A DNA stretch of 64,000 nt, taken from assembly GCF_013363975.1 (NCBI RefSeq), contig NZ_JABWGN010000007.1:248001-312000 (forward strand), written 5' to 3'. The DNA comes from Nonomuraea montanisoli (GTDB lineage Bacteria > Actinomycetota > Actinomycetes > Streptosporangiales > Streptosporangiaceae). The notes beneath the pieces are model-generated. The model searched no databases, had not been told where the DNA came from, and worked only from the letters and a program-made list of their open reading frames with translations. Position 1 is the stretch's first letter. Each line of letters begins with the position of its first letter. The translations under genes were made by a program, and so were the position numbers. Shown piece after piece: positions 26,291 through 33,671 of the stretch.

Positions 26291-27202
26291 TCAGATCAAG
26301 CCCGGCCGTACCTGGATCGTGCCGTCCTTGCGCACCCGCGCCTCGAACGCCGGAGCGGGGGCCGTGGCCGGGCCGTGCTTGACCGAGCCGTCCTCCAGCC
26401 GGAACGTGCTGCCGTGCCAGGGGCAGACCACGCAGACCTCGCCGTTCTCCGAGACCAGCCGGCCCTGGTGGAGCGGGCCCGCCAGGTGGGGACAGCGGTC
26501 GGCGAGCACGGTGACGGCCTCGCCCCGCCGCAGCACGAAGAGCTGGATGTAGCCGAGCCGGCGCGCGACCGGCCGGCCGTCGGGCAGGTCGCTGAGCCGG
26601 CACAGGTCGTGCCAGCCGAGCGGCACCAGGTGGGCCACCTGCGGCGCGTGGTTGGCGCCGGCCGCCTGCCGGTAGGCCATGTGGCCGCCCAGGTAGGCGC
26701 CGAGGCTGCCCACGCCGAGCCCGGTCCACGACAGGACGCGCCCGACGCGTTCGCGGCCGGCCACGCGGGTGGCCAGCGAGGCGGTGAACAGGCCGAGGGC
26801 CGTCACGTTCGCCAGCATGTGGACGAAGCCCACGCGCTGCTGCTCGCGGTGCAGCGAGGACCAGTCGGTCAGGCCGGCGGCGGCCGTGGGGAGCGCGTTG
26901 CCGATGCCGACGGCGAGCAGCAGCCGGGCGGCCCGGGGGTCGATGGTCGTGAGGTCGAGCACGCCGGCCGAGGCCCAGCAGCCCAGGCTCACCGTCGCCA
27001 GCGGCGGGTGCAGGGGTTTGCCCGTGGGGACGCCGTGCAGCACGTCCCGCAGCAGGCCCGGCCGGATCCGGTCACGCACGGCCTTGGCCAGCCTCTGGAT
27101 GGGCTTGTCCATGGCCTTGGACTTCTCGAGCCGGTCGGCCAGGTCCAGCGGTCCCCCCAAAACACGCATCTGCCTACGTCTCGGTCGTACTATCTCTTTC
27201 AC
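26291..27202 (-). CDS. DUF2231 membrane domain fused to a Rieske [2Fe-2S] domain
   Basis: A 303-aa fusion. Residues about 45-180 form a DUF2231 membrane domain (GKPLHPPLATVSLG, with four hydrophobic helices). Residues about 195-300 are a Rieske domain with both ligand boxes, DRCPHLAGPLHQG (Cys-Pro-His) and CPWHGSTF, binding one 2Fe-2S cluster. Likely a membrane-anchored electron carrier with the cluster on the cytoplasmic face, given the lack of an export signal. Start may instead be the Met 11 codons downstream. Near a molybdopterin oxidoreductase gene, which may be its redox partner (inference). Confidence 0.88.
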   Translation of the reverse strand: MKEIVRPRRRQMRVLGGPLDLADRLEKSKAMDKPIQRLAKAVRDRIRPGLLRDVLHGVPTGKPLHPPLATVSLGCWASAGVLDLTTIDPRAARLLLAVGIGNALPTAAAGLTDWSSLHREQQRVGFVHMLANVTALGLFTASLATRVAGRERVGRVLSWTGLGVGSLGAYLGGHMAYRQAAGANHAPQVAHLVPLGWHDLCRLSDLPDGRPVARRLGYIQLFVLRRGEAVTVLADRCPHLAGPLHQGRLVSENGEVCVVCPWHGSTFRLEDGSVKHGPATAPAPAFEARVRKDGTIQVRPGLI

Positions 27203-27232
27203 GACAAGTCCCCTACCCCAGGGGTGAGGGCA

Positions 27233-27844
27233 TCACTCGGAGAGGTGACCTCTCGCGACGGACAGCTCGACCAGCTCCATGGCGTACGAGCCCAGCGACG
27301 GCGAGCCCTCCTCGATGAGCCGCACCTTCTCCTTGACCTGCGACGCCGTGACCCGGAACAGCGGCCACGTGCCGCCCTCGGTGTTGTGGTTGGCCAGGAT
27401 CGGCGCGAAGCGGTCGAGCGCCTTGGCGAACCTCGCCTCGGGGGTCTCCCGCGCCTCGAACTCCTCCCACAGCTCCCGCATCGACGCCGCCTGGTCGCCC
27501 GGCAGCAGCGCGAAGATCCGCTCGGCGGCGGTCCGCTCGGCCTGGGCCTGCGCGGCCACCGCCACCGGGTCGTAGATGAAGGTGTCGCCGGCGTCGATCT
27601 CCACGAGGTCGTGCACCAGGAGCATGGCGATCACCCGTTGGATGTCGGTGCCGGGTGGGGCGTGCTCGGCGAACACGAGGGCCAGCATGCCTACGTACCA
27701 GGAGTGCTCGGCGTCGTTCTCCCGCCGCGAGCCGTCCATCAGCAGGTTGCGGCGGATGACCCGCTTCAACTTGTCGATCTCGACGGCGAAGGCGATCTGG
27801 GCGGTCAGGCGGTCCTCTTCTGGTGCGATAGTCACGCGCGACAC
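27233..27844 (-). CDS. HD-domain phosphohydrolase
   Basis: A 203-aa protein of the YfbR/HDDC2-like HD_3 group. Metal-binding residues are visible: RRENDAEHSW (first His), LLVHDLVEIDAGDT (His-Asp pair), and Asp in KALDRFAPIL. Family members are nucleotide 5'-phosphatases acting on deoxyribonucleoside monophosphates. The start (GTG at 27844) lies 1 bp after the stop of the molybdopterin oxidoreductase gene, so they are probably co-transcribed; a second GTG a few codons in is possible. Confidence 0.85.
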   Translation of the reverse strand: MSRVTIAPEEDRLTAQIAFAVEIDKLKRVIRRNLLMDGSRRENDAEHSWYVGMLALVFAEHAPPGTDIQRVIAMLLVHDLVEIDAGDTFIYDPVAVAAQAQAERTAAERIFALLPGDQAASMRELWEEFEARETPEARFAKALDRFAPILANHNTEGGTWPLFRVTASQVKEKVRLIEEGSPSLGSYAMELVELSVARGHLSE

Positions 27845-27845
27845 C

Positions 27846-30032
27846 TTAATGTGCGGTGATCACCCCAGTTGGCAAAATCGTGACCGGCACCCCGTTGAAC
27901 ACGGCATTTCCGGAAGGAAGATCGATCGCCGTTTCGTCCGTGAGGGTGTTGGCGCTGACCCCGGCGTGCTCGGCGGCCACCGCCTGCGCGCTGCCCGCGT
28001 GCCCCCAGCCGTGGGGCAGCGAGACCACGCCGGGCATGATCGTGTCGGTCGGCTCCAGCGGCACCGTGAGCTCGCCCCGGGCCGAGCGCACCACGGCCGT
28101 GCCGTCCAGGCCGAGCCGGGACACGTCCGCCGGGTTGATCTGCAGCGTGCAGGTGTTGCTGCCGCCCACCAGCGGCGCGACGTTGTGCATCCAGCTGTTG
28201 TTCGAGCGCAGGTGCCGGCGGCCGATCAGCACGATCTCCGGCGGCTCCTCCTCCAGCCGCCCGCGCAGCCGCTCGACGTCCTCCAGGAGCTGCGGCGGGG
28301 CCAGCTCCACCATGCCGGACGCGGTCCTGAGCACCTCGGGCAGGCGGGGCTCCAGCGGTCCGAGGTCCAGCCCGTGGGGGTGGTCGAGCAGCTTGCGCAG
28401 CGACAGGTCGCCCTTGCCGGCCCACACGCCGTACGGGCCGAGCCGCAGCATGAGGTCCAGCCGGCGCTCCGCGCCCGTCTGGCCGTCCAGCTCGGCCCTC
28501 AGCTCGGCCACGTCGCGGCCCTCCACGGCGGACCCCGGCGTCTCCACCGCCCTGGCCAGCATCCCGCCGATGACGAACTCGTCCAGGTCCCCCTCAAGCC
28601 CGGAGGCGATCCCCGCGAGCCGCGACAGGATCAGCGCCTCCGACGGCCGGCCGTCCAGCGGCAGCGACGGCGGCGAGTACCGCGCGTAGTTGCGCACGGC
28701 CAGGCCGAGCAGCGCGAAGTCGTAGTGGCCGGACTGGAGCACGCGCGGCGGCGGCAGGATGACGTGCGCGTGCCGGGTGGTCTCGTTGAGGTACGGGTCG
28801 ACGCTCACCATGAAGTCGAGCCCGGCGAAGGCCGCGTCGAGCCGGTCGCCGTGGGGCGCCGACAGCACCGGGTTGCCGGCCACGGTCACCATCAGCCGGA
28901 TCCGGCCCTCGCCCGGCGTCTCGATCTCGTCGGCCAGGGTGGCCACCGGCAGCTCGCCGTTGGCCTCGGGCAGGCCGCGGACGCGGCTGCGCCACCGCCC
29001 CACCGTGTACGGCCGGCGCCGCCCGGGGGACTCGGTGGCCGCCTTGGGGAACATGGCGCCGCCCGGCCGGTCGAGGTTGCCGGTCAGCACGTTGAGCACG
29101 TCCACCAGCCACTGGGCCAGCGTGCCGAACTCGGTCGTGCAGGTGCCGATCCGGGCGTACACCGCGGCGGTGGGCGCCGCGGCCAGCTCCCTGGCCAGCC
29201 GTACGACGACGTCGGCCGGCACGCCCGTACGCCGGGCCACCGCCTCGGGCGGGAAGTGCTTGGCCGCCTCGCGCACCTCGTCCAGGCCGCCGACCGGCTG
29301 CGCCACCCGCGTCAGGTCCTCGGCGAACAGCGTGTGGACCAGGCCGAACAGCAGGTAGGCGTCGGTGCCGGGCCGGACGAACACGTGCTCGTCGGCCAGC
29401 GCGGCCGTACGCGTGCGGCGCGGATCGACCACCACGAGCCGGCCGCCCCGCGCGCGCAGCGCCTTCAGCCGGCCGGGGAAGTCGGGCGCCGTGCACAGCG
29501 AGCCGTTGGACTCCAGCGGGTTGGCGCCCAGCATGAGCAGGAAGTCGGTGCGGTCCAGATCGGGCACGGGGATGGCCAGCGGGTGGCCGAACATCAGGCC
29601 GCTGGCCACGTGCTTCGGCATCTGGTCGGCGGTGCTCGCGGTGAAGACGTTGCGGGTGCCCAGGGCCTTGATGAGCGGACCGCCGTAGAGGGAGCCGGCC
29701 ATGCTGTGGACGCTCGGGTTGCCCAGGTAGATGCCGAGCGCCTGCCGGCCGTACGTCTCGACGACCCGGTCGAGGTTCGCCTTGACCAGGTCGAACGCCT
29801 CGTCCCAGCCGGCCTCGCGCCACAGGTCGCCCTCGCGGATCAGCGGCCGGCGCAGCCGGTCGGGGTCCTCGTCCAGGCGGCCCAGGCTGGCGCCCTTGGG
29901 GCAGATGAAGCCGCGGCTGAACGGGTCGTCCACGTCGCCGCGGACGCGGGTGACGTGCCCGCCCTCGTCGAGGGTAAGGGTCAGGCCGCACACGGCCTCG
30001 CACAGGGGACAGGTCCGGTGGACGGTCGTCAT
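27846..30032 (-). CDS. Molybdopterin-dependent oxidoreductase
   Basis: A 728-aa member of the DMSO reductase family. The N-terminal Cys8-x2-Cys11-x3-Cys15 set with Cys44 (FICPKG) should hold a [4Fe-4S] cluster. Then the molybdopterin domain (NPLESNGSL, VVDPRRTRTA, NVLTGNLDRPGG) and a C-terminal molybdopterin-dinucleotide domain (SNNSWMHN, LPHGWGH). No Tat signal, so the enzyme is cytoplasmic. Substrate not identifiable; no dedicated small subunit is next to it. ATG at 30032 follows AGGAG by 5 nt; a GTG two codons upstream is less likely. Confidence 0.92.
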   Translation of the reverse strand: MTTVHRTCPLCEAVCGLTLTLDEGGHVTRVRGDVDDPFSRGFICPKGASLGRLDEDPDRLRRPLIREGDLWREAGWDEAFDLVKANLDRVVETYGRQALGIYLGNPSVHSMAGSLYGGPLIKALGTRNVFTASTADQMPKHVASGLMFGHPLAIPVPDLDRTDFLLMLGANPLESNGSLCTAPDFPGRLKALRARGGRLVVVDPRRTRTAALADEHVFVRPGTDAYLLFGLVHTLFAEDLTRVAQPVGGLDEVREAAKHFPPEAVARRTGVPADVVVRLARELAAAPTAAVYARIGTCTTEFGTLAQWLVDVLNVLTGNLDRPGGAMFPKAATESPGRRRPYTVGRWRSRVRGLPEANGELPVATLADEIETPGEGRIRLMVTVAGNPVLSAPHGDRLDAAFAGLDFMVSVDPYLNETTRHAHVILPPPRVLQSGHYDFALLGLAVRNYARYSPPSLPLDGRPSEALILSRLAGIASGLEGDLDEFVIGGMLARAVETPGSAVEGRDVAELRAELDGQTGAERRLDLMLRLGPYGVWAGKGDLSLRKLLDHPHGLDLGPLEPRLPEVLRTASGMVELAPPQLLEDVERLRGRLEEEPPEIVLIGRRHLRSNNSWMHNVAPLVGGSNTCTLQINPADVSRLGLDGTAVVRSARGELTVPLEPTDTIMPGVVSLPHGWGHAGSAQAVAAEHAGVSANTLTDETAIDLPSGNAVFNGVPVTILPTGVITAH

Positions 30033-30087
30033 CGCCACTCCTGGGTTCGCGGACTGAACTCATCTTGGCTCGTACCGACCGGAGGGG

Positions 30088-30157
30088 GAAGCCCCGGAGC
30101 CCCCGCGATCTCCGGGGCTTCGGCCAGGGAACGCCCGGCGCGGTGGGCGCTCCCTGG
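30088..30157. terminator. Double hairpin terminator
   Basis: First hairpin: GAAGCCCCGGAG (30088-30099) pairs perfectly with CTCCGGGGCTTC (30110-30121). Second: CCAGGGAACGCCC (30124-30136) pairs with GGGCGCTCCCTGG (30145-30157) with one mismatch. The pair sits just past the stop at 30172 of the leftward gene and upstream of the molybdopterin gene, so it should end the accessory transcript and insulate the next gene. Confidence 0.8.
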
Positions 30158-30171
30158 GCTCATCGGGCGGG

Positions 30172-30825
30172 TCAGGCCGCGATCAGGGCCCGTTCGCGCG
30201 GGAGGAGATCAGGCGGCTCCTCTAGGTCGTGGCGGAGCGCCATCCAGGCCCGCCTGCCGTACAGGCGCTCCAGGCCGGGCGGCAGCGCGCCCGGCAGCTC
30301 CTCGCGCCGCACGACCTCGACCACCACGAGCTGGGCCCACCGGCGGTGCCGGTAGACGTTCGCGCTCCTCGCCCAGCACGCCGCGGCGATCTCCTCCGCG
30401 TACGCCTCGAACTCCGCGGCGCTGATGCCGGCCCTCGTCAGGATCAGTGCCTTCTCGCCGGTGCGCGTCGGCGTGATCCACAGCACCAGTGGAATCCGGC
30501 CGGAGCGGGTGTGCATGGTCGTCTCCAGGCAGGTCCGCTGGAGGCGGTGGCGGGAGACCACGCACCAGAAGTGCGCCACCGCCCAGTTGCGGCCCGTCCG
30601 GGTGACGGCCGGCGCGGAGACCGCCCCGGCCAGCACGGCGAACGGGGTCCAGTGGCCGCCCCGCACGGCGGCCGGCAGCGTGAGCGCGACCAGGCCGAGC
30701 AGCGCGAGCAGCAGCAGCTCGGTGCGCCAGCGCCAGAACCGGGCCAGGAGGCCGCCGCGGCCCGCGGCCGGCAGGTCCTCGTTGGCGGGATAGATCTGGT
30801 TGCGAGGGTTGCGCGGCATGCTCAC
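30172..30825 (-). CDS. Membrane protein of integrative-element type
   Basis: A 217-aa protein starting VSMPRNPRNQIYPANEDLP, with two adjacent hydrophobic helices (residues about 33-75), then a soluble domain with Cys-containing HFWCVVSRHRLQRTCLETTMHTR and ILTRAGISAAEFEAYAEEIAAACWAR. From memory, proteins of this kind occur beside FtsK-type transfer genes in actinomycete integrative elements; this could not be checked here. GTG start overlaps the stop of the 71-aa gene upstream (GTGA). No translocase or integrase is present, so this may be a remnant. Confidence 0.65.
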   Translation of the reverse strand: MSMPRNPRNQIYPANEDLPAAGRGGLLARFWRWRTELLLLALLGLVALTLPAAVRGGHWTPFAVLAGAVSAPAVTRTGRNWAVAHFWCVVSRHRLQRTCLETTMHTRSGRIPLVLWITPTRTGEKALILTRAGISAAEFEAYAEEIAAACWARSANVYRHRRWAQLVVVEVVRREELPGALPPGLERLYGRRAWMALRHDLEEPPDLLPRERALIAA

Positions 30826-31037
30826 GACACCTCCTCGGCCACCTTGGCGGGAAGCGTGAGCTGGTCGAAGCGCGGGTCACGGTACACGCGGCAGCCGAAC
30901 CCGGCGCGGTTCACGGTCCAGCCCCGCCGGTAGGCGAACTCGTCGGGCTCCATGCAGATCTCTCGGTCGGCCCAGGCGATGAGTTCCCGGATCCGGGACT
31001 TGATTCGGCTGAGTCCCTTGGTACCTTGTGGGTACAT
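30822..31037 (-). CDS. Small protein co-translated with the element-type membrane protein
   Basis: A 71-aa basic protein, ATG at 31037 with AGGGGG upstream. Contains IRELIAWADREIC, then EFAYRRGWTVNRAGFGCRVYRDPRFDQL. Not a recognised domain. The overlap with the following gene indicates a two-gene unit ending at the double hairpin. Confidence 0.6.
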   Translation of the reverse strand: MYPQGTKGLSRIKSRIRELIAWADREICMEPDEFAYRRGWTVNRAGFGCRVYRDPRFDQLTLPAKVAEEVS

Positions 31038-31240
31038 AGAAGACCCCCTTTCGCGGCATTACTCGAGGTGGCTTCTCAAGCCGGACTGCAGGCTGGTGAC
31101 CGCGTCGTCGCAGGGTGGCAGCCCATATGCGGCAATCGGTGCCCGGCCTGGGTCCGGCTCTTCGGTGCTCCCCTGACCTGTGCTCGGATGAGCGGCGCTC
31201 GTGGCGGACGGCCGGGCGGAGCTGCGTGCGCGGCGTTCTC

Positions 31241-31387
31241 TCAGACGGTTGCGGGACCCTTTCGGCAAGCGGCCTCCCTGGCGTAGATCTGCGGATCCGG
31301 GACGGCGCCGTTGCCGGTGGTGCGGCCCGCGTGGCCGCGCGTGATCGTGGGGGAGGAGCTCTCGGAGCCGGGCCGTGTCCTGGTCAT
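31241..31387 (-). CDS. Candidate 48-aa ORF
   Basis: Leftward ORF beginning MTRTRPGSESSSPTITRG with a strong site GAGGAGG a few bases before the ATG. Polar, Ser/Thr/Arg-rich, no membrane segment or known domain. The ribosome site is its only support, so it may not be translated. Confidence 0.3.
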   Translation of the reverse strand: MTRTRPGSESSSPTITRGHAGRTTGNGAVPDPQIYAREAACRKGPATV

Positions 31388-31448
31388 CCCGGCCTCCTCG
31401 TACGCTCGATCTCCCTCCTGGCCTTGATGGTCCTCCCGGCATTCCTTG

Positions 31449-31594
31449 CTTGCAAGAGCTTGCGCAAGAGAAGATTTAGATTTCTTCGCACCTTGCCGCA
31501 CCAATTGCGGTGCAAGTTGCATGGAAGCGCGCTGTACTGGGGATGTCACTCAGACGCCGCTGGCTGTTGTGCAGTGACGAATGCAACTTGCAAG
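31449..31594. promoter_or_regulatory. Cluster of TTGCAA-type palindromes, candidate operators
   Basis: Four related sites precede the XRE regulator gene: CTTGCAAG (31449-31456), CTTGCGCAAG (31459-31468), TGCAAGTTGCA (31511-31521) and TGCAACTTGCA (31582-31592), the last overlapping another CTTGCAAG (31587-31594). The third and fourth are exact reverse complements. The spacing and the location upstream of a DNA-binding protein suggest autoregulation. Confidence 0.55.
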
Positions 31595-31680
31595 GTAAGA
31601 TTGGGCGAACGGTCCACCCGTCTCCGGTTTCCAAACGACACATCCGGTTACACCTTCCTTCCCGACGAGGAGAGTGGACG

Positions 31681-32544
31681 GTGCCATCGCAACAGGGCAG
31701 CCCGACTGTCCGCAGGCTCCGGCTCGGCCAGGAGCTCCGCTTCCTTCGCGAGCGCCGAAGGCTCACGGGGGCCGCCGCCGCCCGCGACCTCGGCTGGTCC
31801 GCCAGCAAGGTGAGCCGCATTGAAGCATCCAAGACCATGCCCAGTGCCGAGGACGTCGAGTCCATGGCCAAGCTCTACCGTGCGGACGACGCGAAGCTTG
31901 ACGAACTCTTCGGCCTGTTGCGGGACGCGGATCAGCGGGGGTGGTGGGAGGATTACGAAGACGCTCTGTCCGAGGAGTACACGAAATTCCTCGGATTGGA
32001 GGCGGAGACCGTGTGCCAACGCAACTGGGAACCCCAGATCGTGCCAGGCCTCCTTCAAACCGAGGACTATGCGCGTGAGGTGATCTCAGCCTTTCGGAGC
32101 ATCATCCGATTCACGCACAGCGGTGTCCAGCGCCGGGTGGAGGCGCGCATGGACCGGCAGCAGCGCGTCCTGCACCGCCCCGATCCGCCGGACGTACGTT
32201 TCGTCCTGGACGAGTCGGTCCTGATGCGCAAATACGGCGAGTCCTCGGTCATGCGGGCACAGATGGAGCATCTCCTGGAGACTTCGCTGCGACCGCACGT
32301 CAGCATTCGCGTACTTACCTTGGAGTCGCTACACGCGGTCAATACGGGAGGATTTGTCCACCTAAAATGTGCGGGGTTCGATGATGTCGTGTACCTGGAG
32401 CAGCTTTATTCAGGGCACTTCGTCGAAAATCTCGAGCGCGTCGCCGGCTATGAGGCGGCGTTCGAATATCTGAGTGCAGAGGCACTTGATGAGGATGAAT
32501 CTCGCGTGCTCATCCAGCGTAAAGCCATGCAGTGGCGAGATTAG
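31681..32544 (+). CDS. XRE-family regulator with DUF5753
   Basis: A 287-aa protein. Residues about 12-65 are a helix-turn-helix (LRFLRERRRLTGAAAARDLGWSASKVSRIE), followed by the DUF5753 domain (WEPQIVPGLLQTEDYAREV, RQQRVLHRPDPP, FVLDESVL). This architecture is common in differentiating actinomycetes (WhiJ-like) and is usually paired with a DUF397 gene, as here. GTG at 31681 has GGAGAG upstream; the frame is open further left but over AT-rich operator sequence. Likely a repressor whose activity is set by its small partner. Confidence 0.92.
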   Translation: MPSQQGSPTVRRLRLGQELRFLRERRRLTGAAAARDLGWSASKVSRIEASKTMPSAEDVESMAKLYRADDAKLDELFGLLRDADQRGWWEDYEDALSEEYTKFLGLEAETVCQRNWEPQIVPGLLQTEDYAREVISAFRSIIRFTHSGVQRRVEARMDRQQRVLHRPDPPDVRFVLDESVLMRKYGESSVMRAQMEHLLETSLRPHVSIRVLTLESLHAVNTGGFVHLKCAGFDDVVYLEQLYSGHFVENLERVAGYEAAFEYLSAEALDEDESRVLIQRKAMQWRD

Positions 32545-32588
32545 CGCAAGAAAGGGCAATGGAGCCCTTCTGTCCATACGAGGAAACA

Positions 32589-32810
32589 ATGCAGATCAAC
32601 ATAAGCGCGGCCGCTTGGCAGAAGAGCAGCTTCTGCAGCTCGAACACGTGCGTCGAAGTCGCCCCGCTCGGCGACGGCGGTGTCGCACTGAGGGACAGCA
32701 AGATCGACGGCAGTCCTGTGCTCGTCTTCACCGAAGAAGAATGGGCGGCGTTCGTGGCAGGGGTGCGCGAGGGTGAGTTCGATGTGGCTGCACTAGCGCC
32801 ACGCGTATGA
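32589..32810 (+). CDS. DUF397 small protein, partner of the XRE regulator
   Basis: A 73-aa DUF397 protein: AAWQKSSFCSSNTCVEVAPL, then VALRDSKIDGSPVLVFTEEEWAAFVAGVREGEF, complete for the family. ATG at 32589 with GAGGAA upstream. In Streptomyces such proteins act together with WhiJ-type XRE regulators. It follows that gene by 44 bp and ends at a clear terminator. Confidence 0.93.
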   Translation: MQINISAAAWQKSSFCSSNTCVEVAPLGDGGVALRDSKIDGSPVLVFTEEEWAAFVAGVREGEFDVAALAPRV

Positions 32811-32815
32811 CTCCG

Positions 32816-32842
32816 AACGGCCCTGGGCGATCCAGGGCCGTT
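32816..32842 (+). terminator. Rho-independent terminator after the XRE/DUF397 pair
   Basis: Perfect 11-bp stem AACGGCCCTGG / CCAGGGCCGTT with loop GCGAT, followed by CCTGTTTCTCC. It lies between two convergent genes and could serve both. Confidence 0.88.
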
Positions 32843-32857
32843 CCTGTTTCTCCCGTT

Positions 32858-33589
32858 TCATGTGCCGGTCTGCGACCGTAGGGCGCGGAGGAGCACCGCC
32901 GCCGCCGCACCTGTGGCGAGTGCCGCGGCGACGGCCATGGCGCGACGTGCCTGGCGTGAAGGAGTCCGTGCGGGGATCGGCGTCTGCTCGCTCTCCGTCG
33001 GGCCGGCCATCTCCCAGGCGCGATCGATCAGCGAGACGAAGCGGGCCGCTCGCCGGGTCTGCGCGACCGCACGGCGGTGTTCTCGGGTGTTCTCCCAGAA
33101 AATCCTCCCCGCGGGAGTGCCGAAGAAGTCGGCGCGAGCGTATTCCAGAAGCACTGGTCCGGACATCTCCCCGACCTCGTAGAGCATCTCCCAGTAGGAC
33201 AGGATGAGGTTGAGGTACAGGTGAAGTCGCGGATTCAATCCGGAAGCCATGCCCCCTAACGCATTGTGCAACTCCGGGTGTTCCATCTGTAGCTGCATCA
33301 GGTTCAGATGATGAGTGCGTTGCGCCGTATGCCGCGCATAATTCGCCTCTTTGGCCTGGAGGAAGAACGACAGGCCGACCACTGCCAGTGCAAGAGCTGA
33401 GAGAATGGCCGAGGCCACGCCATAGGCCTGCCCGATGTCGCTCAGTTCCTGCCATCTGTACCCGACCGGAAGAAGGGCTTGCAGCAGGAGTGGCGATGAC
33501 ATCGTCGCCGCGATGACGCAGCCGATCGAAAAAGCCGTGACCAGAGCGACCACGAGGCGCGAACGATCATGGCCGAAGCGGGGGGACAT
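32858..33589 (-). CDS. DUF6082 family membrane protein
   Basis: A 243-aa protein with two N-terminal hydrophobic segments (residues about 11-35 and 57-78), then the DUF6082 signature EANYARHTAQRTHHLNLMQLQMEHPEL and YLNLILSYWEMLYEVGEMS, and a C-terminal hydrophobic stretch before a basic tail. Function unknown. These genes are common accessory genes in Streptomyces and relatives. Here it faces the XRE/DUF397 pair and is separated from the MFS gene by a long hairpin. Confidence 0.85.
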   Translation of the reverse strand: MSPRFGHDRSRLVVALVTAFSIGCVIAATMSSPLLLQALLPVGYRWQELSDIGQAYGVASAILSALALAVVGLSFFLQAKEANYARHTAQRTHHLNLMQLQMEHPELHNALGGMASGLNPRLHLYLNLILSYWEMLYEVGEMSGPVLLEYARADFFGTPAGRIFWENTREHRRAVAQTRRAARFVSLIDRAWEMAGPTESEQTPIPARTPSRQARRAMAVAAALATGAAAAVLLRALRSQTGT

Positions 33590-33608
33590 GATTTCACCCT
33601 GACACGCC

Positions 33609-33649
33609 GAAACGGCTTGTGCCCCCGATTCGGGGGCACGGGCCGTTTC
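33609..33649 (-). terminator. Long hairpin terminator of the MFS gene
   Basis: Outer arms GAAACGGC (33609-33616) and GCCGTTTC (33642-33649) and inner arms GTGCCCCC / GGGGGCAC form one long interrupted stem with a 5-nt loop. It lies 20 bp past the MFS stop in the direction of transcription. Confidence 0.75.
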
Positions 33650-33671
33650 ATGTGCGGAGCCGGTCTTGAGC

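Larger units (their letters stand above)
31038..31680. other. Regulatory spacer upstream of the XRE gene
   Basis: 640 bp between the leftward pair and the rightward XRE regulator. Base composition falls to about half AT around 31470-31520, unlike the rest of the window. It contains a set of TTGCAA-centred palindromes (separate entry) and one small leftward ORF with a strong ribosome site (31241-31387). Confidence 0.5.
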
